DNA of 64,000 nt from Ignavibacteria bacterium (GCA_016704345.1 JADJAH010000018.1:124001-188000); one strand, 5' to 3'. Shown: positions 1 to 9,957, counted from the first letter of the stretch. The notes: generated by a model not told the origin, from the sequence alone. Program-made: numbers and translations.

Positions 1-572
1 CCTCCTGTCACGATTCTTCCTATCCAGAGTGTATCTCCTTCAGGAGTATATTTCATTGTCAAGCTTGTGAGCGGTGTTACTCCGGATGAAAATCCGCCGA
101 CAATTATGTTGTCCTGATTATCAACGAAAATTGCAACCGGCTGATCCATTGTCGTTGCGCTAGGACCGTTGTAGATTCGTACCCAAAGCGAGTCGCCGTT
201 AGTATTATATTTGATTGTTACAATATCATACGTGCCGGTTAGATTTTCTGTCAGACCTGTAACGCAGATGTTTCCCTTGCTGTCAAGTGCCATATCAATT
301 GCCCGGTCTTCGATCTGTCTGGCAAAAGTTCTTGACCATAATAGTGTTCCGTCACTCCTGTACTTCAAAGTCACAATATCGGTTAGAGTTGAAGAAGACA
401 TTGTAGCAGTGACATACACATTGCCTGAATCATCTGATTCAAGTCCGACAAGATTCTGTATCTGATTTGTTGATGAGCCGTATCGCTGTTCCCATTGCCG
501 TACCGGCTGTGAGTTGATTTCAGATTGCATCGCACAGATCATTGCGAGAAAGATTAATATTCCGGTGTACAT
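1..572 (-). CDS. Secreted SBBP-type beta-propeller protein, N-terminal part
   Basis: On the minus strand an ATG at 572 opens a frame that runs 190 codons to the window edge without a stop, so the 3' end is missing. The N-terminus (MYTGILIFLAMICAM) looks like a signal peptide ending near NSQP. After it come repeats of roughly 45-50 residues with the pattern D-x-x-GN-x-YVTG followed by DIVTxKYxxxGDxLWxR; examples are DSKGNICVTG and YDIVTIKYNTNGDSLWVR. This is the SBBP beta-propeller pattern common in secreted proteins of this bacterial group. No catalytic residues are visible. The missing C-terminus would show whether it ends in a T9SS or a dockerin-like domain. There is no clear Shine-Dalgarno sequence before 572, so the start is chosen from the signal peptide. 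Confidence 0.75.
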   Translation of the reverse strand, partial: MYTGILIFLAMICAMQSEINSQPVRQWEQRYGSSTNQIQNLVGLESDDSGNVYVTATMSSSTLTDIVTLKYRSDGTLLWSRTFARQIEDRAIDMALDSKGNICVTGLTENLTGTYDIVTIKYNTNGDSLWVRIYNGPSATTMDQPVAIFVDNQDNIIVGGFSSGVTPLTSLTMKYTPEGDTLWIGRIVTG

Positions 573-700
573 GTCTTTAAAATTGTTGTACAAAAATATG
601 TTCAATGTATAATAATTGGAATCTTAAATTGTAAAAAGTGTAGGATTCAGGATTTCTGTAATTGAAGTGTATTTGATCACATCATTTGAACTAATAAAGA

Positions 701-731
701 AAAGGAGCCTCTTGTGTTTTGAGACTCCTTT
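701..731 (-). terminator. Hairpin terminator of the LamG/P-domain gene
   Basis: Inverted repeat AAAGGAGcCTC / GAGaCTCCTTT, ten pairs with one mismatch, 56 bases past the stop at 787. Its GGAGTC-type stem resembles the hairpins after the next two genes. Confidence 0.6.
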
Positions 732-786
732 CAAATGCTGTTGTGCTTAAACTTTTACAGCTCAATAGTTATTATCTTGTTGTTAC

Positions 787-2454
787 TCAGGGTGCTATCA
801 CGCTTATAAAGGCAGTTGCATTATTGTCTGCCAATGAATAATCCGTAGCATCTACAAATTCATCTCCGTTCAAATCGGTATCTACATAACCGGAAATGAA
901 TGCTGTAGCATCGTTATCTATGAGTGCAAGATCTGAAGCATCCACAGCATCATCCTGATTAACATCTCCTCCGTAGATTGCAAAGCGTACCGGAGAATTA
1001 TCAACCTGAATCTGATTGCCTCCAAATGCCTGCGCTGCCGATGTATTGAAGCGATACTCTGTTTGGGAAGTGAATGGATCAAAGTTGACGAATGAAGAGC
1101 TCCATGTTTCAATCGAGTTTCTATGCCTCAATCTCAAATAGTAGTCCTCGCCGGGCGTTGCATTTGAATAATGTATATCGGTCAATCCGCTCAAAGGATT
1201 GTAAAACCTTACTAACTCAACCTGGCTATAAGGTGAAACACTTGACCTTAGAGCACATCTGATTGTATCTCTGATTGATTGATTTGTTGCAGGATTGTAA
1301 AAACCCTGAACTATCATATTGGTATTCAGCACTCTTGGAAGTACTGTTTTATTGTTTACTACGATTCCCCATGCATAGAGTCTTCCTGTGTCCTGTGCAA
1401 CGTTATCAAGGATATCCATTTTCCAAAGCCCACGGCAAGTTCTGGTGCCAAATGTACTTATTGGACTTCCGGATGGCTTCACTTCCGGCGAGAGACAAAT
1501 GTATTTGAGATCGGCGTTTGTGCTGTCAGCATACTCGTTGAATACGGTCACAATATTTCCACTTTCATTACTCAAAGCACGGTAAGATTGAAATATTAAA
1601 ACGGAGCCGTCCGGTCCTGTTAGTGAAAACCTCAGGTTATCACCCATAGAATGATTGACGGCAACAAAAATATTCATATCACTTATATCTTCATCAAGAA
1701 AAATTTCCATCGAGTCAGTTGTCATAGAACCGGATGTTCCTGTTTCAGGAATTCTCCTGTCTGTCGGTTTTATGAAGAATCCCTTTTGGAAATTCAGGTA
1801 GTCTGCTCTCAGCATTGGCGACACCGGTTTATATGTATTGCCGCCGGCGTGAGCAAAGCCTGCATCATTCCTGAAGCGCAGTCTTTGTGAGATATCAGCA
1901 TTGCTCACAGTGTAACCGTCAAGATTTAAGGATAGTGTTGGAACTGATACACTATCGTTTGATTGTTCAATAGAACTGTACATTGATGAGCAGATCTCGT
2001 AAAGAGATTTCGCCTTGTGTGTTATTCTTACCTCGTCAATGAAGCCGTTGAACTTGTTTACTACATTGGTAAAGCCTCCAATGTATAATGAATCTGAAGT
2101 GCTTGTTATCAAACCTCTTAAAGCAGTTCCTGTATCTCTTAGCTTACCGTTAATCACGAATTTATAGTCTCCGTCAGAAGCCCGGTAAGTGAAAGCAACG
2201 TGAGTCCACTTATTAATAGGTATAGTATCAAAACTTAGTATTGACATACCTGAATTTATTTGCGCAAATAGTTTACGATTGAATATTGATAATCTGTAGC
2301 TATTTGATGTTCCAATGGGAGTACACTTAAAAATGATTGGTTGTTCTGATGTTGTTCTTGGATAGATCCAAGCTTCCATCGTAATCTCATTTACAGGATT
2401 TGTAATGGTTGAAGATTCCATTGCAGTATAGTCACCAGCTCCATCAAACTCCAA
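787..2454 (-). CDS. LamG / P-domain secreted protein with HRNS-dockerin C-terminus (3' part of a frameshifted gene)
   Basis: This is the downstream part of one gene whose 5' part is 2508-3212. Domains in order: a second LamG/concanavalin-like domain (residues 1-155, with WTHVAF and FNGFIDEVRI); a proprotein-convertase P-domain-like jelly roll (about 235-370, ending in GRLYAWGIVV); the HRNS domain (about 375-495, HRNSIETWS at 444); and two EF-hand dockerin-like loops (496-555, DVNQDDAVDASD and DLNGDEFVDATD) ending in a terminal proline. The 39602-42022 protein has the same architecture in one frame, which shows what the intact product should look like. Loss of one base at about 2537-2540 causes the split: restoring it gives DWSGNGNDAYNYG, joining the halves. 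The first Met (2454) is therefore internal, not a real start. LamG and P-domains suggest glycan or surface binding; no enzyme activity is visible. Confidence 0.8.
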   Translation of the reverse strand: MEFDGAGDYTAMESSTITNPVNEITMEAWIYPRTTSEQPIIFKCTPIGTSNSYRLSIFNRKLFAQINSGMSILSFDTIPINKWTHVAFTYRASDGDYKFVINGKLRDTGTALRGLITSTSDSLYIGGFTNVVNKFNGFIDEVRITHKAKSLYEICSSMYSSIEQSNDSVSVPTLSLNLDGYTVSNADISQRLRFRNDAGFAHAGGNTYKPVSPMLRADYLNFQKGFFIKPTDRRIPETGTSGSMTTDSMEIFLDEDISDMNIFVAVNHSMGDNLRFSLTGPDGSVLIFQSYRALSNESGNIVTVFNEYADSTNADLKYICLSPEVKPSGSPISTFGTRTCRGLWKMDILDNVAQDTGRLYAWGIVVNNKTVLPRVLNTNMIVQGFYNPATNQSIRDTIRCALRSSVSPYSQVELVRFYNPLSGLTDIHYSNATPGEDYYLRLRHRNSIETWSSSFVNFDPFTSQTEYRFNTSAAQAFGGNQIQVDNSPVRFAIYGGDVNQDDAVDASDLALIDNDATAFISGYVDTDLNGDEFVDATDYSLADNNATAFISVIAP

Positions 2455-2507
2455 ACAGTCATTATGAATTATCGTTGTTGAGGGTCTGTATTTAAGATCT
2501 TTAGGGC

Positions 2508-3212
2508 TTACGCCGTAATTGTATGCATCATTTCCATTCCTGACCAGTCAACGAGAGAGAATAGGGTTCCCTGTGCATCCCTGTCCTGAAATGGAAGTGA
2601 CATTACAAGAGAAGAATACTTTCCTGAACTAACACCAAGAGTACTTCTATAGTATTTCTTAATTTCGTCAGAGGTCAGATCCTTGTTCCAGACACGAATC
2701 TCATCCATCAGTCCGTCGAAACTGCTTGTGTAACCTCTGCCAATTAGCAGTGAATCGCTATTACTTGCAGGTGATACCGGAATAATTCCCGAAGTATCGA
2801 ACTTGCTATCCAGATAGATACTGTACGTGTTTGCTGCATCATCAAACACAGCACATACGTGAGTCCACTTGTTTGCCTGCAAGGATGTCTTGCCTTCTAA
2901 CCTGACTATGCCATTGACTCGTATGGCAGGTTTCCCGCTTGTCAAAACCATACCGTATCCGCTAAGACTAATACCCTGAACTTTCTGCATTATTACTTGC
3001 GGGGTAGCAGATGTGACATCTGTGGGGCATAACCATGCTTCAATGGTAAAAGAAGAACTAATGTTTAGTCCGGGTGAATTTGGTACGGAGAGAAAATCGG
3101 ATTGTGAAGCATTGAAAAATGCTGCCTGATTCCAAAACATTTGTGCAAAAGACTGTCCCGAGAAAATCACAAGGAACAGGAATAACAAGATTGCAGAATG
3201 AGTTCTATTCAT
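2508..3212 (-). CDS. LamG domain secreted protein, 5' part of the frameshifted gene
   Basis: The N-terminus MNRTHSAILLFLFLVIFSGQSFAQ is a clear signal peptide cut after FAQ. It is followed by one LamG/concanavalin A-like domain (about 35-190) with FTIEAWLCP, KWTHVCAVFDD and SFDGLMDEIRVW, the usual core strands of this fold. The frame then runs out in a nonsense tail (MEMMHTITA) right after DWSG. Compared with the paralogue at 39602-42022 this is exactly where the linker to the second LamG domain should start. I read 2508-3212 and 787-2454 as one gene of about 806-810 codons with a single lost base near 2540. Whether the break is in the genome or in the assembly cannot be seen here. Confidence 0.75.
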   Translation of the reverse strand: MNRTHSAILLFLFLVIFSGQSFAQMFWNQAAFFNASQSDFLSVPNSPGLNISSSFTIEAWLCPTDVTSATPQVIMQKVQGISLSGYGMVLTSGKPAIRVNGIVRLEGKTSLQANKWTHVCAVFDDAANTYSIYLDSKFDTSGIIPVSPASNSDSLLIGRGYTSSFDGLMDEIRVWNKDLTSDEIKKYYRSTLGVSSGKYSSLVMSLPFQDRDAQGTLFSLVDWSGMEMMHTITA

Positions 3213-3454
3213 TTTTATTCTTTAATTTGAGCGCCAATATATGTAAAGAAGACAGAATGTTTAATCCGCAAAGAAAGTCATAGTAAGCATCACAGAAAGT
3301 TTTTGAAATGGTTAGACTAAAATCGCGCAAATTGTAATGCAACAATATTAAAAAATACAAGGTGTGACTGAACAACTATCGAGATAGGATTACATTCATC
3401 ACCGGATAGGATATATAGTCATTACTTATTGCGTTAACTAAAATATAAATTCTA

Positions 3455-3483
3455 AGGAGTCTCTCTTAAGCTGAGAGACCCCT
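3455..3483 (-). terminator. Hairpin terminator after the kelch-like gene
   Basis: AGGAGTCTCTC / GAGAGACCCCT pairs over eleven positions with one mismatch, 50 bases past the stop at 3533. The rest of the 320-base gap (3213-3532) is AT-rich, and I see nothing else in it. Confidence 0.6.
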
Positions 3484-3532
3484 GAAATTTTCATCTCTCT
3501 TCATTTCTTGCATCTGCTTCAAACATAGACTA

Positions 3533-5188
3533 CTAAGGAGTTATAGCACCCACAAAATTAGCTGCATTGTTATCCGCAAGCGCAGCATCACTTGCATCAA
3601 CTGTGTAATCACCTGTCAGATCAGTGTCAACATATCCGGATACAAAGTTATAAGCATCGTTATCTATTAATCCTGCATCAGTTCCGTCAACAACCCAATC
3701 TTGATTCACATCACCGCTGTAAATACCAAATTCGACAGGCGATGAGTCAACTTGCTTCATATTATTGCCGTATGCCTGTGACTGAGAATTTGTGAAGTCA
3801 TAACTAATGGTTCCGCCTCCGACATAATTTACAGGATTAGTGCTCCAGGTTTCTATGCTGTTGCGATGACCGAGGCCAATGAAATATGGTCCTGAGGGAG
3901 CAAACGAAAATGTGAACGTTCCTGTATGAGTGAGTGAATCTATAAAAGCTGTTGATGACTCGTAAAGAGGATAAGGTGATCCGGCACCATAAAGATAAAG
4001 TGTGAACTCATCTGTTTGCCTTAGAGTGTTTGTTACAGGATCATAAAATCCTTCCGGTATAGCGGTAATGTTAATTGTGCCCGGCTGAGGCTCATAGTAC
4101 ATAGCAATATTTCCGCAACCGGTACTTCCCGCAGTAGTGAACAATCCTCCTGCCACTACTCCTGCACCATACGTTGTTACTGTATATGCACCACTTGCAT
4201 TTGCTCCACCGTTGAAAAATCCTCCCGCCATACCTGACCATGAGCTTCCGTTCCATCTTGCAATCCCGTTTGTCTGTACTCCGCCTGAATGTGTAAACAG
4301 TCCACCCGCTATCAGGTCGCCCTGATAAACATCAAGCCCAAATACATATTGGTAAAATGTCCCTGCCATTCCGCTTCCAAGCGGACTCCATGTTGTTCCA
4401 TTCCATTTAGCAATATGGTTTGCACTGACGCCGCCGGCACTGAGAAATAATCCACCCGCGATCAAATCTCCGCCATATGATGCTAAAGAGTAAACAATGT
4501 TGCTGATGCCGGTTCCCAAAGGAGACCAGGATGTTCCATTCCATTTTGCTATATGGGCGGCGGGTGATCCGCCTGCGGAAGTAAAGAACCCGCCTGCATA
4601 AAGTTCATTGTTATGAACTGTAAGCGCCATCACTTGCCCCTGACTTCCTCCCATCCCAACACCAAGGTTGAACCACTCTCCGTTAAAACCAACTACATAG
4701 TTTGCGGGAAAGCCATCGGCATCACGGAAGTAACCACCGACAATTAGATTGTTCTGATATACTGCCAGCGAAACTACAATGTTTCCCATATCCCCGTTCA
4801 CATCGCTCCATTCTATCCCATTCCACTTTGCGAGGAAGAGAACTTCCACTCCCCCGGCATTAGTGAATCTGCCTCCCACTATCAATTCATTGTTATATTC
4901 AATCAATGCATCAACCTGACCGTTGACTCCTGTTCCTAATGGCATCCATGCAGAACCATTCCATTCAGCGATGTTGCTTGCTGCAACGCCTCCTGCACTG
5001 CTGAAACTTCCGCCTGCAATAAGATTGCCGTTGTAAACAGTTGTCGCATATACCCAACCGTTCATACCACCGGATAGATTCGACCAGTTCTGAGAATGCA
5101 CTTGAACTGCTGAAAAAATGCAAATGATCACGGCCATGAATATTATCCGGGATCTATTGCCCTCAAATAAGAAACCTTCATTTTTCAT
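3533..5188 (-). CDS. Secreted kelch-like propeller protein with HRNS-dockerin C-terminus
   Basis: A 551-residue precursor. Residues 1-33 form a signal peptide after a charged start and end in VHSQ. Residues 34-370 hold about eight repeats of 40-45 residues with the pattern IAKWNGxxWSPLGxGxxGxVxxLxxYxxxLIAGGxFxxAGG, a propeller type common in secreted Ignavibacteriota and Bacteroidota proteins. The repeats are not enzyme-like and probably form a binding scaffold. Residues 375-490 are the HRNS domain (FYDPVTN, HRNSIETWS, QAYGNNM). Residues 492-551 are the dockerin-like pair DVNQDWVVDGTD and DLTGDYTVDASD, ending AITP. In the second loop position 3 is Thr instead of Asn/Asp, which may weaken calcium binding. 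The lipoprotein at 15597 has the same propeller without the C-terminal module. The start is uncertain; MAV at residue 18 is an alternative. Confidence 0.8.
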   Translation of the reverse strand: MKNEGFLFEGNRSRIIFMAVIICIFSAVQVHSQNWSNLSGGMNGWVYATTVYNGNLIAGGSFSSAGGVAASNIAEWNGSAWMPLGTGVNGQVDALIEYNNELIVGGRFTNAGGVEVLFLAKWNGIEWSDVNGDMGNIVVSLAVYQNNLIVGGYFRDADGFPANYVVGFNGEWFNLGVGMGGSQGQVMALTVHNNELYAGGFFTSAGGSPAAHIAKWNGTSWSPLGTGISNIVYSLASYGGDLIAGGLFLSAGGVSANHIAKWNGTTWSPLGSGMAGTFYQYVFGLDVYQGDLIAGGLFTHSGGVQTNGIARWNGSSWSGMAGGFFNGGANASGAYTVTTYGAGVVAGGLFTTAGSTGCGNIAMYYEPQPGTINITAIPEGFYDPVTNTLRQTDEFTLYLYGAGSPYPLYESSTAFIDSLTHTGTFTFSFAPSGPYFIGLGHRNSIETWSTNPVNYVGGGTISYDFTNSQSQAYGNNMKQVDSSPVEFGIYSGDVNQDWVVDGTDAGLIDNDAYNFVSGYVDTDLTGDYTVDASDAALADNNAANFVGAITP

Positions 5189-5300
5189 TTTTCGATTTTT
5201 TTAGTTTGCATTTAACTGTGAGATATCCACAGCTCAAATGCTAATTTCTGTTGATTCAAATTTTAGATAATTTTTGTTGCAATTTGCTTTGAATACAAAA

Positions 5301-5329
5301 AGGAGTCCCTCAAATCTTGAGAGACTCCT
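5301..5329 (-). terminator. Hairpin terminator after the first M1 peptidase gene
   Basis: AGGAGTCCCTCAA / TTGAGAGACTCCT pairs over 13 positions with one mismatch and a three-base loop, 67 bases past the stop at 5397. An A-run before it gives a U-run on the transcript. Confidence 0.7.
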
Positions 5330-5396
5330 AATATAGAACCTTCGTACATCATCATTATTCAAATAGAATTTCTCAAAACGTAAATTATTTTTGAGT

Positions 5397-7664
5397 TTAA
5401 GGTGTAATTGCACCGACAAAGTTCGCCGCATTATTATCTGCAAGCGCAAGGTCTGTAGCATCAATTGCTCCGTCACCGTTTAAGTCTGTACTCAGATATC
5501 CGGAAGCATAATTTGCCGCATCATTATCAATTGCTCCGGCATCTGTCGCATCCACTACACCGTCCTGATTTATGTCTCCGCTGTAAATACAGTAGCGTGA
5601 ACCTATCAACAGCATGTTGTTTCCGTATGCCTGAGTCTGTGCGGTTGTGAAGTCATAAGTGAACGTTGAACCGAGAGTGTATACCTCTCCTCCTGCATTG
5701 CTCCATGTTTCAATCGAGTTCCTGTGTTTGACAACAACATAGTAAACTCCGCTGACCGCATTCAGGAAAGTAACTGTACTGCTGAAAGAGTTTGAATCAA
5801 GTATCGCGAAAGCAGAGTCAACTATTGCATACGGCGATATTGAATTCATGAGATACAAGCTGACCGTATCTCTGATTCTCAACCTGTCATTCGGCTGATC
5901 ATAAAGTCCCTGAGGTATAAATTTAATTGTGGATGCAGCTGCCGAAGGAAGCAGAGTTGTTGAGGCAGTCTTAAGCACAATGTCATTTCCGGGATCAAAT
6001 ACAAGCGCAGTCGGCTGACGCGTGAAGTTGAATGCAAACGACTGATTGTTAACATCATTCATCACTCTGAAAGTAGAATCGCTTCCGGTTGTGAATGAGA
6101 CTTTAAGGTTCAACGGCATCTTGTGAAATGGAGTATTTACTTGTGTCTGATTGGTTGTGAATCTCAATCTCCAGTTGCCGCCACCAAGTGAAGTGATGTT
6201 GTAATTATTTTGATATGTGGGATGATTAGGTTCCTTCACCCATTGATTGATGAACCAGCTCATATCCTGACCTGCAACTTCACTAAGTTTTTCCGTAACG
6301 TCATCGGTTGCAGCGGAGTTGTGTTTGAATCCGCTAAGACTGTCCATTGCATAGGACTTTGTGAAGCTGAAGAATATTGAATCGCCAAGTGTATATCTTA
6401 GCATGTGAAGTACACAAGCACCCTTGTAATACGTTATGGCAGTATTAAACAAAGTGTTTGTCGGAGGTGTTGTGACTGCCCATTGTGGATTGTAGATTGG
6501 CCATCCAGGATTATTATTCAGATAGTATGTGGCATTTGCATTGATATCATTCTTATAAGAAGTATATCCGCCGGTGTATTCAAACCAGACGGCTTCCGTA
6601 AAGGTAGCGAATGCTTCATTAAGCCAGATGTCTGCCCATGTTGCGGGAGAGACGAGGTCACCGTACCATTGATGTCCCATTTCATGAGAAATAATATTCT
6701 CACTCCAGCAATTTGTGCAGAGGCTGGTAAGAGTCTGATTCTCCATACCACCCCAGGTAAACTGACTTCCAAGAGTTGCAAAGCCGTTCTTCTCAAAAGG
6801 ATATTCTCCGAACTTCTCCGACATGTGCGTCATCATATTATACACACGCGTCTTTGTTGCAGTAATATTCTCACCTGAATTATAATAGAATCGGATAGGA
6901 ACAAGAATTGACGGATTGGAAGGTCTTGGCCAATAAGTTATGTTCAGATTATAATTCGCCTTAGCCGACATAACCATCAGATACGTTGCAATAGGATCAC
7001 TGCTGATCCAATGATAGTAGATAGTATCGCCTGTTACAGTTGAATCATTCAACCGACCATTTGATCCTAGTCGTGCATTTCCCGGCACACGTGCAGTCAG
7101 GTCAAGGGTTGCCTTATCACTGGGCTTATCCCAGCACGGAAACCACTTCCTTGCACCTTCCGGCTCACAATCGGTAAACACAAAACCACCGGATGCATAG
7201 AATGCATTGTCTGTAACATTCTGGTGTGTGTAGTTAATCTTTACTTCTGCTATCTCACCCGGATTGTAAGTTCGGTCGAGATTTACAGTAAGGATGTTGC
7301 TTGCATGTGAGAAGCTGACACCGGCCATGCTTACGGAACTGACAACGATAGAAGTGTTCACTGCGTTGAGTTGTATTGAATTCAAGGCAGTATCAACTCT
7401 GAATTTCACAGTCACATTTCCGTTAAAGTTTTTCGGATAAGGACTGATGAAGCAACTTCTTATATCAACATATATTTTGTAATCCAGCACATCAAATTTG
7501 TGCAATGGACTATTTGGGGAATCAGAATCAAACTGAACCGACAGATTTGGGCTATTCAGTTTCTTGAGAGAGCAAAAGTGTTGTTCCTTCTGCAGGTTGT
7601 TCTGAGCAAATACAGTTGAACATAAAAAGGAAACTGTGATCAAGCACAGCATCATCTTTTTCAT
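5397..7664 (-). CDS. Secreted M1-family metallo-aminopeptidase with HRNS-dockerin C-terminus
   Basis: A 755-residue precursor with signal peptide MKKMMLCLITVSFLCSTVFA. The catalytic part (about 50-580) has the M1 hallmarks: GGMEN substrate-binding motif at 305-309, zinc motif HEMGH at 327-331 and the third ligand Glu350 in LNEAF. It should be an extracellular zinc aminopeptidase that trims peptides from the N-terminus. The C-terminus (about 590-755) is the shared module: the GLYDQPNDRLRIRDTVSLYL start, HRNSIETWS, QAYGNNM, then EF-hand loops DINQDGVVDATD and DLNGDGAIDATD, both with all canonical calcium positions, ending AITP. The upstream gene at 7866 is a tandem duplicate of the catalytic part. 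The module occupies the place where T9SS proteins of this group carry their sorting domain, so a delivery or docking role is likely; this is inference. Confidence 0.9.
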   Translation of the reverse strand: MKKMMLCLITVSFLCSTVFAQNNLQKEQHFCSLKKLNSPNLSVQFDSDSPNSPLHKFDVLDYKIYVDIRSCFISPYPKNFNGNVTVKFRVDTALNSIQLNAVNTSIVVSSVSMAGVSFSHASNILTVNLDRTYNPGEIAEVKINYTHQNVTDNAFYASGGFVFTDCEPEGARKWFPCWDKPSDKATLDLTARVPGNARLGSNGRLNDSTVTGDTIYYHWISSDPIATYLMVMSAKANYNLNITYWPRPSNPSILVPIRFYYNSGENITATKTRVYNMMTHMSEKFGEYPFEKNGFATLGSQFTWGGMENQTLTSLCTNCWSENIISHEMGHQWYGDLVSPATWADIWLNEAFATFTEAVWFEYTGGYTSYKNDINANATYYLNNNPGWPIYNPQWAVTTPPTNTLFNTAITYYKGACVLHMLRYTLGDSIFFSFTKSYAMDSLSGFKHNSAATDDVTEKLSEVAGQDMSWFINQWVKEPNHPTYQNNYNITSLGGGNWRLRFTTNQTQVNTPFHKMPLNLKVSFTTGSDSTFRVMNDVNNQSFAFNFTRQPTALVFDPGNDIVLKTASTTLLPSAAASTIKFIPQGLYDQPNDRLRIRDTVSLYLMNSISPYAIVDSAFAILDSNSFSSTVTFLNAVSGVYYVVVKHRNSIETWSNAGGEVYTLGSTFTYDFTTAQTQAYGNNMLLIGSRYCIYSGDINQDGVVDATDAGAIDNDAANYASGYLSTDLNGDGAIDATDLALADNNAANFVGAITP

Positions 7665-7801
7665 ATTCTTTCTGTTTTGATTTGTGATTTAAAATAGCAA
7701 ATTTTTTCATTAACAAAGTATGACCTGCGTCATAGTTTGAAACTTTTTCTTAGTGGTGGATTTTTCAAATCCTGCATGAGATTGGCAATTTCACAATAAG
7801 A

Positions 7802-7830
7802 AAGAGGAGTTCTCAAAATGAACTCCCCTT
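7802..7830 (-). terminator. Hairpin terminator after the second M1 peptidase gene
   Basis: AAGAGGAGTTC / GAACTCCCCTT pairs over eleven positions with one mismatch, 36 bases past the stop at 7866, in the gap between the two M1 genes. Confidence 0.6.
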
Positions 7831-7865
7831 GACAGTATCACAATATAATTCAATTCAGATGTCTG

Positions 7866-9854
7866 TTATGGATTTGACACAAAGAAGTTGATAGAAGAAA
7901 TATACTCCACTATTGCAATATCCGTTGCATCAACAGATCCATCTTTGTTAAGATCGGTATCAACATAACCGGACACAAAACTCAGCAGATCTCTTCTGAC
8001 CAGTTCAACATCTGCAGCATTAACATGTCCGTCTTTGTTAATGTCGCAATCAGGTATCTTGTATTGCTCTTTCTCAGATTGATCAAACTTATACTTTTGA
8101 TCCTCACCCGCTGGCATAGAAATATTTTGCAAGGCAGTGTTTAATGTTGTTGTTGCTGTCTTAAGTACTATGTCATTATTTGGATCGAACACAAAAGCAG
8201 TTGGCTGACGTGCAAAAGAGTATTCAAAATATTGATTGTTTACATCGTTCATCACACTGATAAGCGTATCACTTCCGGTAGCAAACGACACCTTGGCAAG
8301 TACCGGCATTTTGTGGAAAGGTGAATTTGTTTGTGTCTGATTTATTGTAAAAGCCAGTTTCCAGTTTCCGCCGCCGAGAGAGATGTAATTATATTGATTC
8401 TGATATACAGGATGATTCGGTTGCTTGACCCATTGATTAATGAACCATGTCATATCTTCACCAACTACGGAGCTGAGCTTTGCCGTGACATCATCTGTTG
8501 CGGCAGTATTGTGCTTGAAGCCGCTCAGACTGTCCATTGCATAAGATTCCATAAAATCAAAAAATAATGATTCACCTAAAGTATATCTGAGCATATGCAA
8601 TACGCATGCGCCTTTGTAATATGTTATGGCAGTATTGAATAGCGTGCTCGTCGATGGTGTGGTCACAGCCCAGGAAGGATTATACATTGCCCATCCAGGA
8701 TTGTTGCTTAAGTAATAAGATGCATTTGCGTTAATGTCATTCTTGTATGAAGTATATCCGCCTGTATATTCGAACCATACTGCCTCCGAGTATGTAGCGA
8801 ATCCTTCATTAAGCCAAATGTCAGCCCATGTTGCCGGCGAGATAAGATCGCCATACCATTGATGTCCCATTTCATGCGAAATTATATTCTCATTCCAGCA
8901 ATTCTTGCAGAGACTTGTGAGAGTTTGATTCTCCATACCTCCCCAGGTAAACTGACTGCTAAGTGTTGCAAATCCGTTCTTCTCAAAAGGATATTCTCCA
9001 TACCTGTTTGAGAAATGAGTCATCATATTGTAAACCTTCGGCTTGATAGATGTAATGTTTTCACCTGAATTATAATAGAATCGAATAGGTACAAGGTCTG
9101 ACGGATTTGAGGGCCTTGGCCAGTAAGTTATGTTGATTAAATATCCTCTTCTGGCAGACATCACCATAAGATAAGTTGCTATCGGATCTTTGCTGATCCA
9201 ATGATAGTAAAGTGTATCTCCTCTAAGAGTAGAGTCGACTAATCTTCCGTTTGAACCGAGCCTTACATCCCCTTTTACTTTCGCGGTCAGATCAAGTGTA
9301 GCTTTATCACTGGGCTTATCCCAGCAAGGAAACCATTTCCGCGCTCCTTCAGGCTCATTGTCCGTAAAGACATATCCTCCGCTTGCATAGAATGCTTTGT
9401 CTGATACATTCTTGTGTGAGTAATTTACCTTCACTTCTACAATTTCTCCGGGATTGTAAGTTCTGTTGAGATTGATAGTGAGGATGTTACTTGAGTGCGA
9501 AAAACTCACGCCGGACAGACTCACAGAAGTGATTGACATTGAGGTGTTGACCGCATTGAGCTTGATCGAGTTCAGAGTACTGTCAACTCTGAACTTAACA
9601 GTCACGTCTCCTTTAAAACTCTTCGAGTACGGACTGATGAAACAGCTTCTTATATCAACATATATTTTGTAATCCAGCACATCAAAGCTATGCACAGGAC
9701 TATTTGGGGAATCAGAATCTATCTGCATGGACAGATTGGGGCTGTTCAATTTTTTGTGAGAACAAAAATGTTCTCCCTTTTGCAGATTGTTCTGAGCAAA
9801 TACAGCTGAATATAAAAAGCTAACTGCTACTAAAAGCAGAATTAACTTTTTCAT
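7866..9854 (-). CDS. Secreted M1-family metallo-aminopeptidase, EF-hand pair only at C-terminus
   Basis: A 662-residue tandem paralogue of the 5397-7664 protein, very similar over residues 1-590. Signal peptide MKKLILLLVAVSFLYSAVFA. GGMEN (305-309), HEMGH (327-331) and Glu350 are all kept, so it should be active. It differs at the end. The HRNS domain is absent; a short charged linker (EDQKYKFDQSEKEQ) leads straight into two EF-hand loops, DINKDGHVNAADVELV and DLNKDGSVDATDIAIV. These look closer to a classical dockerin than those of the neighbours, and the protein ends FVSNP. Both the duplication and the exchange or loss of the HRNS domain are visible. This makes it a natural control for asking what the HRNS part does. 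Confidence 0.9.
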   Translation of the reverse strand: MKKLILLLVAVSFLYSAVFAQNNLQKGEHFCSHKKLNSPNLSMQIDSDSPNSPVHSFDVLDYKIYVDIRSCFISPYSKSFKGDVTVKFRVDSTLNSIKLNAVNTSMSITSVSLSGVSFSHSSNILTINLNRTYNPGEIVEVKVNYSHKNVSDKAFYASGGYVFTDNEPEGARKWFPCWDKPSDKATLDLTAKVKGDVRLGSNGRLVDSTLRGDTLYYHWISKDPIATYLMVMSARRGYLINITYWPRPSNPSDLVPIRFYYNSGENITSIKPKVYNMMTHFSNRYGEYPFEKNGFATLSSQFTWGGMENQTLTSLCKNCWNENIISHEMGHQWYGDLISPATWADIWLNEGFATYSEAVWFEYTGGYTSYKNDINANASYYLSNNPGWAMYNPSWAVTTPSTSTLFNTAITYYKGACVLHMLRYTLGESLFFDFMESYAMDSLSGFKHNTAATDDVTAKLSSVVGEDMTWFINQWVKQPNHPVYQNQYNYISLGGGNWKLAFTINQTQTNSPFHKMPVLAKVSFATGSDTLISVMNDVNNQYFEYSFARQPTAFVFDPNNDIVLKTATTTLNTALQNISMPAGEDQKYKFDQSEKEQYKIPDCDINKDGHVNAADVELVRRDLLSFVSGYVDTDLNKDGSVDATDIAIVEYISSINFFVSNP

Positions 9855-9957
9855 ATTCTTTACTGATTTAGTTTGGACTGCAATATAAGATATATTTACT
9901 TAACAAGAGTATGATTTATGTCATCTAGCCTAAAAATAAAATTCCGCACTCATTTCC

